Source of the DNA: Hallerella sp964587155 | GTDB lineage: Bacteria > Fibrobacterota > Fibrobacteria > Fibrobacterales > Fibrobacteraceae | Assembly: GCA_964587155.1 (NCBI GenBank) | Contig: CAZPKF010000027.1 | Coordinates: forward strand, 1-20,527 | Length of the DNA: 20,527 nucleotides | Reading direction: 5' to 3' | Part shown: positions 1 to 8,840 of the stretch, in pieces | How the letters are laid out: each line of letters begins with the position of its first letter | Numbering within the stretch: position 1 is the stretch's first letter | The notes under the pieces: model-generated | Told to the model about the DNA's origin: nothing | The model's database searches: none | What the model saw: the letters and a program-made list of their open reading frames with translations, nothing else | Position numbers and translations under genes: made by a program

Positions 1-55
1 AATCTCATGTGCAGCACGACTGATTTGAACGAAATTTACGAAACAAAGTGTTATT
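1..55 (+). repeat. Direct repeat, left copy
   Basis: These 55 bases match 5653-5707 exactly, in the same orientation, giving a period of 5652 bp. The match runs to the window edge, so its real length is unknown. It breaks at base 56 (left copy continues with A-rich sequence, right copy with CTTTTGG). The two copies enclose the ATPase-helicase gene and its 211-aa partner. Confidence 0.95.
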
Positions 56-57
56 AA
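1..57 (+). pseudogene. Truncated copy of the Cys-rich exported protein gene (3' end of the fragment)
   Basis: Reading frame 1 gives NLMCSTTDLNEIYETKCY and then a TAA stop at 55-57. These 18 residues are identical to residues 22-39 of the intact exported protein encoded at 5590-6276, where the frame continues into SFGDEF. The remnant is therefore the 5' portion of a second copy whose remaining two thirds are missing. Its start codon and signal peptide, if present, lie left of the window. The next gene begins 28 bases later. Whether the fragment is translated cannot be told. The identity is seen directly; the reading as a remnant left by insertion or duplication is inference. Confidence 0.8.
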
Positions 58-85
58 AAATCTTTACACAACAGGAAGACTCAAC

Positions 86-3000
86 ATGAATCAACAAGAA
101 AACCTGGAAATCTTAAAAACAAACCTTTCCGAAAAAAGAAAGAATTTAGTTGCAGCTCTTCAAGATACCGCCGTTCAAGGCTTTTGGACATCGGTCGTCG
201 ACAAATATTCGGGCCAAGCCCACTTCCTCTATGAAATCCTTCAAAATGCCGATGATGCCAAAGCTACTTCAGCCAAATTCATCCTCGAAGAAAATCGCTT
301 GATTTTTATCCATAATGGAAAAAGACATTTCAGCATTTCTGATGTCAAAAATGAAAAAGAAGACAAGGAAAAAGGGAAATTGGGGGATTTAAATGCGATC
401 ACATCCATTGGTCAATCCAATAAAATCACCCCCGCTAAAATCGGAAAATTCGGAATGGGATTCAAATCCGTATTTCAATACACAAATACCCCTTCTATCT
501 TCGAACCGAACTTCAAATTCAAAATCGTTGATTATATGGTTCCGGAATGGTTGAACGAAGATTTTCCGAATCGGGAACAAAACGAAACCATCTTTATTTT
601 TCCATTCGACAGAAACGATTCAACAAATGCAAAAGAAGAAATTCTGGAAAAGCTGCGAAATTTGGTAATGCCCGTTCTTTTCCTCAACAGCCTTGAAACT
701 ATTTCTTTCGAATACTCTGGACAACGGGGAGAATATTCAAAAAAATTATTAGAATCAAAACAACTCGACGACACATCTGCCCGCAAATATTCTGTCAAAA
801 ACAATGACGAAGAACATTCTCTCTGGCTTTTTTCACGAAAAGACGACAAAGGGCTAACTTATTCTGTTGGTTTTTTTGTGGATGAATCAGAAAGAATCAT
901 TCCTACGCCAAATTACACCGCATTCTGTTTTTTCCCCACGAAGGTCAACACACATTTAGAGTTCATCATTCACGCCCCATTTCTACTTACAGACAGCCGC
1001 GAAGGGATCAAAGCAAATTCAGAGCACAACAGAAAGATGATTTTAAATCTCGCCGAGTTGTCTGCAGACTGTATTGAATACTTTGTCAGAATTGGAAAAG
1101 AGAAAAAGATCAAAATAATTGACGAAGAAATTATAAAAATCATCCCTCTAAAAAAAGACAGTTTTCGTCAGTCCAATACAGAGGAAATCGGATTTAGGGA
1201 TTTTTACGTATGCATACAAAATAAGCTGAAAAACGGATTTCTTCCAACCCCAAACGGTTTCATTTCTAACGATAAAGCTTTTTGGGCAGAAACGAACGCA
1301 TTAAGCGCCTTGATCAGCAAAGAGCAACTTTCCGAATTGATGGGAAAGGAGTGCGATTGGGTTTTCACAAACAAAGGGCAAAGAGACAACGGAATATTGG
1401 AAAACTACCTTAAAGAAATAAATGTCTTCTGTTTGCAAATGAACAACCTTCTCCCAAAAATGCAAGAGTCGTTCATTGAAAATCAAGATTTAAACTGGTT
1501 ATTCCGACTTTATAAAGACATCCTAAAAAACGAAAGAAACGTTGTACAATCCAAAACCCTTCCCATTTTTCTTACCGCGAGCAAAAAGGCTTGCCCGGCA
1601 TTCCATCCAAAACATCAAGACGAGCCCGTTCTTTACTTATCTTCTCCAAACAGTCTCGGTTACAATGTCATTTTAAGCGACATTCAAAATAACAAAGACG
1701 CTCTCTATCTCCTTCAAAAAATTGGAGTACGGGAGCCATCCTTAAAGGATAAAATATCAAAAAAAATCCTAACAAAAGCTTCTTTTGACGCAAATGACTT
1801 CAAAGATATCGTGGATTATTTTATTGGTTCAAATGATTATGAAAAACAACTTTTGACAAGGATTGCAGACAAAAATGTTTGGAAGGTTTTAGGAAAAGAC
1901 ACATTCGCAAAATTGTCAGACCTATATTATCCAAACGATATGTTGCGCAAATACTTCCAAAATTCAGGCACCCAGTTTTTAGATATCGCATACTATAGGG
2001 AAATACTTCCGGAGGAAATCTTCAGCAACTTCGAGAATCTGCTAAGCCGTATTGGAATAGCCAAAACTCCCAAGCAAAAAGAACGGCTGATTGATTTTTC
2101 AGATTTCTCAACAGCATGGAATTTATCACACGGATCTTGTCCCATTCCTCTACCAACGAGATATAGGTGGGATAGCTGCTTGTATCGGGAATACTATTTG
2201 GAGGGTCTTGAAAATGCTCTCACTCAGGTTGAAGCGAATCGAGACAGAGAACTTTCCGTTTATTTATGGAATATTTTTAAAGATGTTGACTTAGGAGCAA
2301 TGTATTCTACATGGTTCAGTCCATCAAACTTATTCCGAGTAAAATATGAATACTATAACCGTGGGTTTAAATTCGAATTCACCGACAGTCTACTGTATTA
2401 CACCATAAAGAAAAAAAAATGGCTCATCAATAATGAAGGGCGTTTTGTATCCCCAGCAGAAACCTTTTGGGAAGACTTATCCGCAAATTACAATGTATGC
2501 GGTGCAAAGAATGTCATCGACCGTTTCGGCATCAAGCCTCGACCGAAAGCGCCCATACAAAAACCCAAATACGATCCCGAAACGCAACAAAAACTGGATG
2601 AATACGACAACATGAAAAAGAAACTGAAAAGTGTTGGAATTGAAGATTTGACCGACGACGATATAAAAGCCGTGATAAAAAATCGTCAAAACAAAAACCA
2701 AGCGCAAGTTCCTTCACCGACAAGTCGCCATCCAAATAATACTCCCGCAACAATCTCCACAAACGGCAACGTCGAAAGCGCTCCACAATCTATTCCGGAA
2801 CAAATTTCATCCCAGCCGGAAACAGCCGAAGAACGAATCATAAGAGAAACTGTTAAACGAGCAAGAACAATCAAAGAATCATCAAATCGACTTCCAGAAT
2901 CAGCAGAAGACGACTTTGAAGATTTTGACGAATTCAGCCCGCCTTCTTATGATAGCAAAAGACAAGTATCAAAAATTCAAGACAAACACGCCATCGAACT

Positions 3001-4888
3001 CAACCGAATCAAAGAAATCAATGAAGCGATAGAAAAATCCAAAGCCCCGAAATATTCCTACCAATGGTTCCAAGCCATGCTCCAACTTGAAATTTTAAGG
3101 AATAACGAGAACCATGCAGACAGCAAAGAAATTCACATTAGCTTTGGCAGGATAGACATTGATTCAACTGCTACCAAGACTTTGATTTTATCGAAGCCCG
3201 ACAAAAAAATTCCCATGTTCATGGAAGAATTGTATGGGATCAATGTAATCATCCATTTCAAGGACAATTCTCAAGACAAGCAGCTCACTTTTGAAGCCGC
3301 CAGCATCCGTTCCTTTACGCTTCGCTTGAAGATGATGCACAAAGAGGATGTTGACAACCTAAACGTTGAAAATATTCGCTCTGCAGAAATCAATGCCAAG
3401 AGCCCCGTTTTCTTGCTAGACGAATTAAGGAAAGAGTTCGACAATCTCCACTACGACAAAGAACGGAATTTAAAATCCGATCTCTGTAAAAACATCAAAT
3501 TTGTTTTCGGTCCTCCAGGGACAGGAAAGACAACATACCTTGCAGAGAAAACGCTTTTGCCCTTGATCAACGACTGTAAAAATGAAAAATGCAACATACT
3601 CGTTTTGACGCCGACAAACAAAGCTGCGGACGTTTTAACAAAACGGATTATGGAAAAATCCGACAACGCACAAAATTTCTTGTCTAGATTCGGAACGACA
3701 AACGACGAAGAACTCGAAAACAGCAACGTTTTTTGCAGTCGAAATTTCGACATCACCGTTCGAAGCAAAAACATCCTTGTTACAACAATGGCGCGTTTAC
3801 CATACGATTCCTGTATTGTAGACGGTAAAGAAAAAGAATTTTTGCGAGCAATAAAATGGGATTACATCATCATCGATGAAGCATCCATGATTCCGCTGGT
3901 TTATATGGCCTATTTACTGTATTCTCAGCAGCCCGTTCAATTTGTCATTGCAGGTGATCCGTTCCAAATTGAGCCTACCGTTTCGGAAGAATCTTGGAAA
4001 AGAGAAAATATCTACACGATGGTCGGGCTCCGCGATTTTGTAAATTCGCAGACAGAACCGCACCAATATGAAGTTACAAAACTCGACACTCAATACCGAA
4101 GCATCCCCACGATCGGTTCCGTTTACAGCGAACTAACATACGGGGGAATTCTTAAGCACCACCGCCAAACAGATGAGAAGAAAATCCTCCGTTTAGATGA
4201 CCTTGACATATCAACTCTCAACCTGATCAAGTTCCCCGTTGAGCGCTATGAAAGCATTTATCGAAGTAAAAAATTAGGCGGTGGTTCAAATTATCAAATC
4301 TATTCCGCCTTATTCACTTATGAATTCGTCTGCCACATGGTGAAAATGATTGACAAAAACCATCCCGGCAAAGCATTCAGCATTGGGATCATTTCTCCTT
4401 ATAAGGCTCAATCAGACTTAATCGGCAATTTACTTCGCAGGGCAAAATTGCCCCCAAATTTATCCATCCTATCGGGAACAGTCCACAGATTCCAAGGTGA
4501 CGAATGCGATATCATGCTGACAGTTTTCAATACACCGGAAAACATCTCTTCTAGCAGCAAAATGTTCTTAAACCAAAAAAACATTATCAATGTCGCCATC
4601 AGTCGAGCTCGTGATTATTTATTCGTTCTGATGCCAGATGAAAATACGCTCGGCATGGGAAATCTTCAGGTTGTTTCAAACCTAGAAGGATTGATGAAAA
4701 AACAAGACTGCCGAGTTTTTCGCTCTCATGAACTTGAAAAATGGATATTCAACAGTGAAACTTTCCTAGAAGAAAACACGTTCTCCACCGGGCATCAATC
4801 TGTAAATGTCTACAGTGATCCCGAAAAACGTTACGAAGTTCGAAGCGAAGATGACGCAATCGACATCCAAATTTTCAACACCAAATAA
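86..4888 (+). CDS. Sacsin/Hsp90-like ATPase fused to SF1 (UPF1/Dna2-type) helicase, candidate defence protein
   Basis: A 1600-residue two-engine protein. The N-terminus carries a GHKL-type ATP-binding fold of the sacsin kind: N-box E50-ILQ-N54-ADD, an HNG motif near 76-78 in place of the usual DxG, and a glycine-rich lid GKFGMGFKSVF at 120-130. The C-terminal third is a superfamily 1 helicase: Walker A GPPGTGKT at 1142-1149, Walker B IIIDEAS around 1261-1267, a GDPFQ motif III near 1290, QYRS at 1336, GTVHRFQGDE from 1464, and NVAISRAR at 1502-1509. The linker, roughly 850-1020, is charged, rich in Pro, Ser and Glu, and looks disordered or coiled. The start is supported by AGGAAG about 10 bases upstream. 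All core motifs look intact. Fusions of sacsin-like ATPases with helicases occur in bacterial accessory islands; an anti-phage or nucleic-acid surveillance role is inference. The next gene follows after 12 bases, so the two are probably co-transcribed. Confidence 0.85.
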   Translation: MNQQENLEILKTNLSEKRKNLVAALQDTAVQGFWTSVVDKYSGQAHFLYEILQNADDAKATSAKFILEENRLIFIHNGKRHFSISDVKNEKEDKEKGKLGDLNAITSIGQSNKITPAKIGKFGMGFKSVFQYTNTPSIFEPNFKFKIVDYMVPEWLNEDFPNREQNETIFIFPFDRNDSTNAKEEILEKLRNLVMPVLFLNSLETISFEYSGQRGEYSKKLLESKQLDDTSARKYSVKNNDEEHSLWLFSRKDDKGLTYSVGFFVDESERIIPTPNYTAFCFFPTKVNTHLEFIIHAPFLLTDSREGIKANSEHNRKMILNLAELSADCIEYFVRIGKEKKIKIIDEEIIKIIPLKKDSFRQSNTEEIGFRDFYVCIQNKLKNGFLPTPNGFISNDKAFWAETNALSALISKEQLSELMGKECDWVFTNKGQRDNGILENYLKEINVFCLQMNNLLPKMQESFIENQDLNWLFRLYKDILKNERNVVQSKTLPIFLTASKKACPAFHPKHQDEPVLYLSSPNSLGYNVILSDIQNNKDALYLLQKIGVREPSLKDKISKKILTKASFDANDFKDIVDYFIGSNDYEKQLLTRIADKNVWKVLGKDTFAKLSDLYYPNDMLRKYFQNSGTQFLDIAYYREILPEEIFSNFENLLSRIGIAKTPKQKERLIDFSDFSTAWNLSHGSCPIPLPTRYRWDSCLYREYYLEGLENALTQVEANRDRELSVYLWNIFKDVDLGAMYSTWFSPSNLFRVKYEYYNRGFKFEFTDSLLYYTIKKKKWLINNEGRFVSPAETFWEDLSANYNVCGAKNVIDRFGIKPRPKAPIQKPKYDPETQQKLDEYDNMKKKLKSVGIEDLTDDDIKAVIKNRQNKNQAQVPSPTSRHPNNTPATISTNGNVESAPQSIPEQISSQPETAEERIIRETVKRARTIKESSNRLPESAEDDFEDFDEFSPPSYDSKRQVSKIQDKHAIELNRIKEINEAIEKSKAPKYSYQWFQAMLQLEILRNNENHADSKEIHISFGRIDIDSTATKTLILSKPDKKIPMFMEELYGINVIIHFKDNSQDKQLTFEAASIRSFTLRLKMMHKEDVDNLNVENIRSAEINAKSPVFLLDELRKEFDNLHYDKERNLKSDLCKNIKFVFGPPGTGKTTYLAEKTLLPLINDCKNEKCNILVLTPTNKAADVLTKRIMEKSDNAQNFLSRFGTTNDEELENSNVFCSRNFDITVRSKNILVTTMARLPYDSCIVDGKEKEFLRAIKWDYIIIDEASMIPLVYMAYLLYSQQPVQFVIAGDPFQIEPTVSEESWKRENIYTMVGLRDFVNSQTEPHQYEVTKLDTQYRSIPTIGSVYSELTYGGILKHHRQTDEKKILRLDDLDISTLNLIKFPVERYESIYRSKKLGGGSNYQIYSALFTYEFVCHMVKMIDKNHPGKAFSIGIISPYKAQSDLIGNLLRRAKLPPNLSILSGTVHRFQGDECDIMLTVFNTPENISSSSKMFLNQKNIINVAISRARDYLFVLMPDENTLGMGNLQVVSNLEGLMKKQDCRVFRSHELEKWIFNSETFLEENTFSTGHQSVNVYSDPEKRYEVRSEDDAIDIQIFNTK

Positions 4889-4900
4889 AGGAAATCTAAA

Positions 4901-5536
4901 ATGACCGAAAATGAATTACAACAAGCCTTCGAAAACCTAAAGGATTCGTACAATTATCACGATCGTAGGCCGCAAACACAGCATGGGCAAGAAATGCTCA
5001 AGCAGGATGAAGAGCATTTTATTGACGAAGCGTTGCTCCCATACTTAAAACAAATCGCTGAAAAATTCACAAGTGATTTGCGAAATACAGAGACGCTACA
5101 ACTAAAAATCATTTCATATGGGGGTGGTATTGTCGCAGAAAGAGTATCACAGAAAAATACGAACAAAGCGACTAGACGGACACAGACAGACTTCAGTCAC
5201 AAACACAGCCCGTTGGGTTTGAAAATACTTTTACCCGATGGAAACATAATTCAAGAAACAAATGCGACAGAAACTTTCTGCGCCGCAATTGAATACGCCA
5301 TATCCCGCTTAGGACTCGATTTTGTTCTGAATTCTATGGAAAAATTTCCCATCACTTGCGATGGAGAACTTCTTTTAAAACGCGAACCGCATCGCAATCC
5401 GATGTCCAACATAAAGCCCATCGGAAACAATTGTTACGTTAATGTACACATGAGTACTCCTGCGAAGAAATTGAAGTTGGAGAGAATAGGTTGCGCTTTA
5501 AATATTCATTGGAAGATTTTCATTGTAGAAAATTGA
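4901..5536 (+). CDS. Hypothetical 211-aa protein, partner of the ATPase-helicase
   Basis: I do not recognise a named family. The start is preceded by AAAGGAAA, and the gene lies 12 bases after the helicase stop, indicating one transcript. The N-terminal half (about 1-100) is polar and probably helical. The C-terminal half, from about 103, has the pattern GLKILLPDG-x6-ATETF-x-AAIEYAISRLG, then a basic stretch, then NCYVNVHMST-x3-K-x2-KLERIG. By eye this resembles a small domain (an LxxPDG...TF...I..IG half followed by a Y.V....st..K...L..I half) found at the ends of proteins near restriction and other defence genes. No catalytic signature, signal peptide or membrane segment is visible. The tight pairing suggests an accessory or recognition subunit for the helicase; that role is inference. 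Confidence 0.7.
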   Translation: MTENELQQAFENLKDSYNYHDRRPQTQHGQEMLKQDEEHFIDEALLPYLKQIAEKFTSDLRNTETLQLKIISYGGGIVAERVSQKNTNKATRRTQTDFSHKHSPLGLKILLPDGNIIQETNATETFCAAIEYAISRLGLDFVLNSMEKFPITCDGELLLKREPHRNPMSNIKPIGNNCYVNVHMSTPAKKLKLERIGCALNIHWKIFIVEN

Positions 5537-5589
5537 ATGAACATCCCATTTCAAAAATCTGAACTTCTCTTTCGAAAACGGAGTGTTTA

Positions 5590-6276
5590 ATGATGCACCA
5601 TCACTTTTTCATTCTCTTATGCAGCCTGCTGCCGATTTCCGCATACGCCGAAAATCTCATGTGCAGCACGACTGATTTGAACGAAATTTACGAAACAAAG
5701 TGTTATTCTTTTGGCGATGAATTTCTCTTTGTCAGCAAAAATTGGCCTCAATATGATAATGGAGATGAAAAGCCAGAAGTCGGAGCCACTTGCTTCGAAA
5801 AATATGTCCAGGGAGAAAAGATAAAGGATTTTACCCAAAGCGGTATCCGGTATCGCATTTTTGCAAACCACAAGTATTGTTGCAAACATGAAGTTTTCCG
5901 AACAGACACAATTTCATGGGGAGACCAAAAGAACGATTACATCAATTTGTCTCCTTATGGAAATTTCGGGGCTTTTTATAGCGAATGTTTTCCCAGTGAA
6001 GAGAAATTTCCCGACACGACGTTTGCCCCAACGCCTTTGCAAAAAAAAATCACCCAAATAGACGTGTGGAACATTGCCTTCGAAAGTTCACGTTCAGACG
6101 CCATAAAACAAATTCTCGTCATGATCGCAACTCTTAAGAACAATCAAATTCCATTTAAAATCTACCGAAAAAATGGAACCGTCAAATATATTGGAGTCGT
6201 CGGCTTTGGACTTTGCATGAGCAAAAACGGAAAAGAGGGAATAAAATTTTCCGAAGGGCCTCAGTATTGCAAATAA
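5590..6276 (+). CDS. Cys-rich exported protein of unknown function
   Basis: 228 residues beginning with a signal peptide: a hydrophobic core FFILLCSLLPIS, then a likely signal peptidase I site after SAYA (residue 20). The mature part has about nine cysteines, including a CC pair in HKYCCKHE, which suggests a disulfide-stabilised periplasmic or secreted domain. No family is recognised. The first of two adjacent ATG codons is chosen because GGAG lies 6 bases before it. Codons 22-40 are the right copy of the 55-bp direct repeat, so this is the intact version of the gene whose broken copy opens the window. It lies 53 bases after the 211-aa gene and convergent with the methyltransferase gene. Whether it works with the helicase system or merely marks the insertion point is unknown. 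Confidence 0.75.
   Translation: MMHHHFFILLCSLLPISAYAENLMCSTTDLNEIYETKCYSFGDEFLFVSKNWPQYDNGDEKPEVGATCFEKYVQGEKIKDFTQSGIRYRIFANHKYCCKHEVFRTDTISWGDQKNDYINLSPYGNFGAFYSECFPSEEKFPDTTFAPTPLQKKITQIDVWNIAFESSRSDAIKQILVMIATLKNNQIPFKIYRKNGTVKYIGVVGFGLCMSKNGKEGIKFSEGPQYCK
5653..5707 (+). repeat. Direct repeat, right copy, inside the exported protein gene
   Basis: Exact match to bases 1-55, lying in codons 22-40 of the intact exported protein gene in the same reading frame. Upstream of 5653 no comparison is possible because the left copy begins at the window edge. Confidence 0.95.
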
Positions 6277-6379
6277 ATTTCACGAAAACATCCTCCGTCC
6301 CTTTCTGTTTCGCCTTCGTTTTAGCCATAACGACCAATTTCCCAGACACTGGTAGTTTAACAGCGCATCGGTCGGCGAT

Positions 6380-7252
6380 TCATTTTTCCGCATACACCAG
6401 ATGAACACCATCAAAAGCGGCAAGCCCCGTTTCAGCCTTAAAAAAAGCATGTTCTATTTCTTTGGGAGAAAGGTCTTCTACCCGTTTGAACCCGCATTGT
6501 TTCAAGCGCTTAGCGACAAAAGCAGGTTCATAACCTTCAACCATAGATTCTCCGCAAAATGAGGTTATTCGCTTCAGCTGCATGATTTTTTCAGAACTAG
6601 GAACTCCGATTTTCTCTTTTTCGTAATAATCAAAAACAAGCCCGCTTTCTGGCGCAGCTATTTGAGCTATTTGAGAAACTGTCTTAAATATGATTTCGAC
6701 AGGAATGTAGTAAGACACTCCCAAAATCGAAAACACCGAGGGGAGATTCGAATTAAATCCGGCTTCCATTAATTTTTTGGCAATACTCTCTTTGTTAAAA
6801 TCTATTTCTATAAAATGAACCTTTGACAAAGCATTTTCCGAAATACTTTTTACTCGCTCTTTTTTAAACGCCTGCGTTTCGCGGAGGTCTAGCTCAAAAA
6901 CTTCCACATTTTGACTTTTGTTTCTAAGTCCAAAAGAATCCAAACCCGCTCCGAGCAATACATATTGAACTTTCCCTGATTCTTGCTTGACGCTCACAAT
7001 GTCTTCGGCAAAGCGATTTCGCGAAAGAATGATGGGAAGAAAATACTGCTCCAATAATTTTTTCAACGAATTCCGCGCTATCAAAGCGTCTTTGTCTTCT
7101 GGAAAGATTTTCCTCGCTATTTTACGGGCTTCACGATAATCGTCCAAATTCAAAAAATCCTTCGCAAATTCATCTTCAAAAATTTTTTCGGTTTTTCCCT
7201 GGAAGTGTACTGCACGGGCAAGAGCGCATAAAAGCGCGGTTCTGCTAATCAT
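6380..7252 (-). CDS. Class I SAM-dependent methyltransferase, leucine carboxyl methyltransferase (LCMT/PPM1)-type
   Basis: 290 residues. The N-terminal SRTALLCALARAVHF and motif I VLLGAGLDSFGLR (98-110), followed by an acidic strand VEVFELDL near 116-123 that should bind the ribose of SAM, match the LCMT/TIGR00027 family of O-methyltransferases. The protein looks full length and cytoplasmic. It is the last gene of the leftward operon, 2 bases after the permease stop, and its Shine-Dalgarno (AAAGGG) is formed by the permease's last codons, so translation is probably coupled. The substrate is unknown. Being in an operon with a nitrogenase-like reductase and an importer, it may methylate an imported compound or a reaction product such as a thiol or carboxylate; that is inference. 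Family members in other bacteria are mostly annotated without proven substrates. Confidence 0.85.
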   Translation of the reverse strand: MISRTALLCALARAVHFQGKTEKIFEDEFAKDFLNLDDYREARKIARKIFPEDKDALIARNSLKKLLEQYFLPIILSRNRFAEDIVSVKQESGKVQYVLLGAGLDSFGLRNKSQNVEVFELDLRETQAFKKERVKSISENALSKVHFIEIDFNKESIAKKLMEAGFNSNLPSVFSILGVSYYIPVEIIFKTVSQIAQIAAPESGLVFDYYEKEKIGVPSSEKIMQLKRITSFCGESMVEGYEPAFVAKRLKQCGFKRVEDLSPKEIEHAFFKAETGLAAFDGVHLVYAEK

Positions 7253-7254
7253 AT

Positions 7255-8019
7255 CTAATTCCCTTTTGTCCAGAATAGGAGCTTTCGTTTTACAAATTCA
7301 AAAAGTTCCATAATCACAAGGACCACGATTCCTGTCCAAAGGATTCCTGCCACCATATTTGGGTAATCGGAATAATCTGCGTAAAACTGGACAAAATGTC
7401 CAAGCCCCGTATTTTCGCCGAAGAGCTCCGCAACGGTAAGCATAATGAATGAAAGCCCCATGCCTACGGATAGTCCCGAAAAAATAGACGGGAGACTGGC
7501 GACTAATGCAATCCTCCACAGATATTCAAAACGGCCGATGCCAATGATAGCCGCATTCCGCTTGTATTTTTCCGGGACATCACTTGCCCCCGCCGCCGAA
7601 TTCTGGTAGATGGGCCAAAAAGCGGCGATGAAAATAATAAACGTAGAAGACAAATAAAAAGTCGGCAATATGGCAATGGCATACGGTATGTAAACATTTG
7701 GCGGAATGGGAGAAGCAAAACGTGAAATGGGCTTCAACGTATTAGCAACCCACGGAATCGATCCCGAAATAATTCCGGCAGAGATGCCGACAACCGATGC
7801 TGCCAAATATGCGGGAATCAATTTTAAAAGAGACGCAAAAGCACTGCGCAAAAGTTCTTCACGCGAATCAAAAAGCGCATTTACAACTGCTTTGGGCGAT
7901 GGGAACAGATATTGTCCACTCCATTCGGGTCCACAACTTATAAATGTCCAAATTCCAAGCAAAAAGAACAAAAACAGAACGCCCGAAAATTTGGATAGAT
8001 AGTGAAGAAATGTTTTCAT
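7255..8019 (-). CDS. ABC transporter permease, sulfonate/taurine/nitrate (SsuC/TauC/NrtB) type
   Basis: 254 residues with about six hydrophobic segments, the first at about 11-30. The cytoplasmic EAA loop is visible as NAAIIGIGRFEYLWRIALVA with a following LPSIFSGLSVG, as in the SsuC/TauC/NrtB group of BPD_transp_1 permeases. It would form a homodimeric inner-membrane channel driven by the ATPase encoded just upstream. Its ATG overlaps the ATPase stop by 4 bases (ATGA), a sign of translational coupling. The exact cargo cannot be read from the permease; the sulfonate/taurine group is the closest by eye. Confidence 0.9.
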   Translation of the reverse strand: MKTFLHYLSKFSGVLFLFFLLGIWTFISCGPEWSGQYLFPSPKAVVNALFDSREELLRSAFASLLKLIPAYLAASVVGISAGIISGSIPWVANTLKPISRFASPIPPNVYIPYAIAILPTFYLSSTFIIFIAAFWPIYQNSAAGASDVPEKYKRNAAIIGIGRFEYLWRIALVASLPSIFSGLSVGMGLSFIMLTVAELFGENTGLGHFVQFYADYSDYPNMVAGILWTGIVVLVIMELFEFVKRKLLFWTKGN

Positions 8020-8828
8020 ATACCAGTCCCTCCTTCTACAATATGCCCAAGCTTTTCCTGAACATCCTTGTGATAGGCATCTTCAATTTCTGCTATTATT
8101 TTTTGAACCCGTTCATCGCGGAATAGTTCGCTGCGATTTTTCTTTGCCGGGAAATCCAACGGAATATCGGCAATAACACGACCGGGCGTTGACCCCAACA
8201 CGACTATTCGACTTCCGAGATAAACGGCTTCGCGGATGTCATGCGTTACAAACAACGTTGTAATCGGACGTTCCTTTGCGCCACGGCAGAGTTCAATGAT
8301 TAAATCCTGAAGGTTTGCCCTATTGACAGGGTCAAGCGCGCCGAATGGTTCATCTAAAAGAAGGGCGTTTGCGCCAACACTCAAAGCGCGCGCAATAGCA
8401 CCGCGTTGACGCATTCCCCCTGAAAGTTCAAAGGGATACTTGTTGAGACTCCCCGAAAGCCCCACCAGGTTCAAGTATTCCTCCGCCAAATGCCTGGCAA
8501 AGCACCACTTGACCTTATTTGTCTTCTTTATGGCCAGAGATACATTCTGCAAAAGGGTCATCCACGGGAATAGGGAATAATCCTGAAAGACGACGCTCCT
8601 TTCTGCAGACGGTTTTTCGATTTCTTTTCCGTTCCAGTAAACATGTCCTTCGCATGGGCGCATAAGCCCCGCAAAAAGATTGAGCAAGGTGGTCTTGCCG
8701 CTGCCGCTTTCGCCCAGCAAACACACGAATTCACCCTGATCTATTTTTAGGTCAACGTCTTTCAATATGGCCCTTCCGCCATAAGAAAAACCGAGATTCG
8801 TTGCATCAAAACCACTTCGCTTGCTCAT
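8016..8828 (-). CDS. ABC transporter ATP-binding protein, SsuB/TauB/NrtD type
   Basis: 270 residues with every ABC motif in place: Walker A GESGSGKT (39-46), Q-loop Gln82 in VVFQDYSLFPWM, signature LSGGMRQ (135-141), Walker B LLLDEPFGALD (from 156) and the switch His196 in FVTHD. The FPWM sequence after the Q-loop and the DPVNRANLQDLI stretch after Walker B are typical of the sulfonate/taurine/nitrate importers. It powers uptake through the permease that it overlaps by 4 bases, and follows the binding-protein gene by 12 bases. The tail after about 225 is a short helical extension, usual for this group. Confidence 0.92.
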   Translation of the reverse strand: MSKRSGFDATNLGFSYGGRAILKDVDLKIDQGEFVCLLGESGSGKTTLLNLFAGLMRPCEGHVYWNGKEIEKPSAERSVVFQDYSLFPWMTLLQNVSLAIKKTNKVKWCFARHLAEEYLNLVGLSGSLNKYPFELSGGMRQRGAIARALSVGANALLLDEPFGALDPVNRANLQDLIIELCRGAKERPITTLFVTHDIREAVYLGSRIVVLGSTPGRVIADIPLDFPAKKNRSELFRDERVQKIIAEIEDAYHKDVQEKLGHIVEGGTGI

Positions 8829-8840
8829 GTAGACATACCT

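Noticed and set aside
56..63. AAAAATCT shared by 56-63 and 5553-5560 as an element end repeat
   Set aside because: Eight A/T-rich bases are expected by chance, and the second copy is not at the repeat junction.
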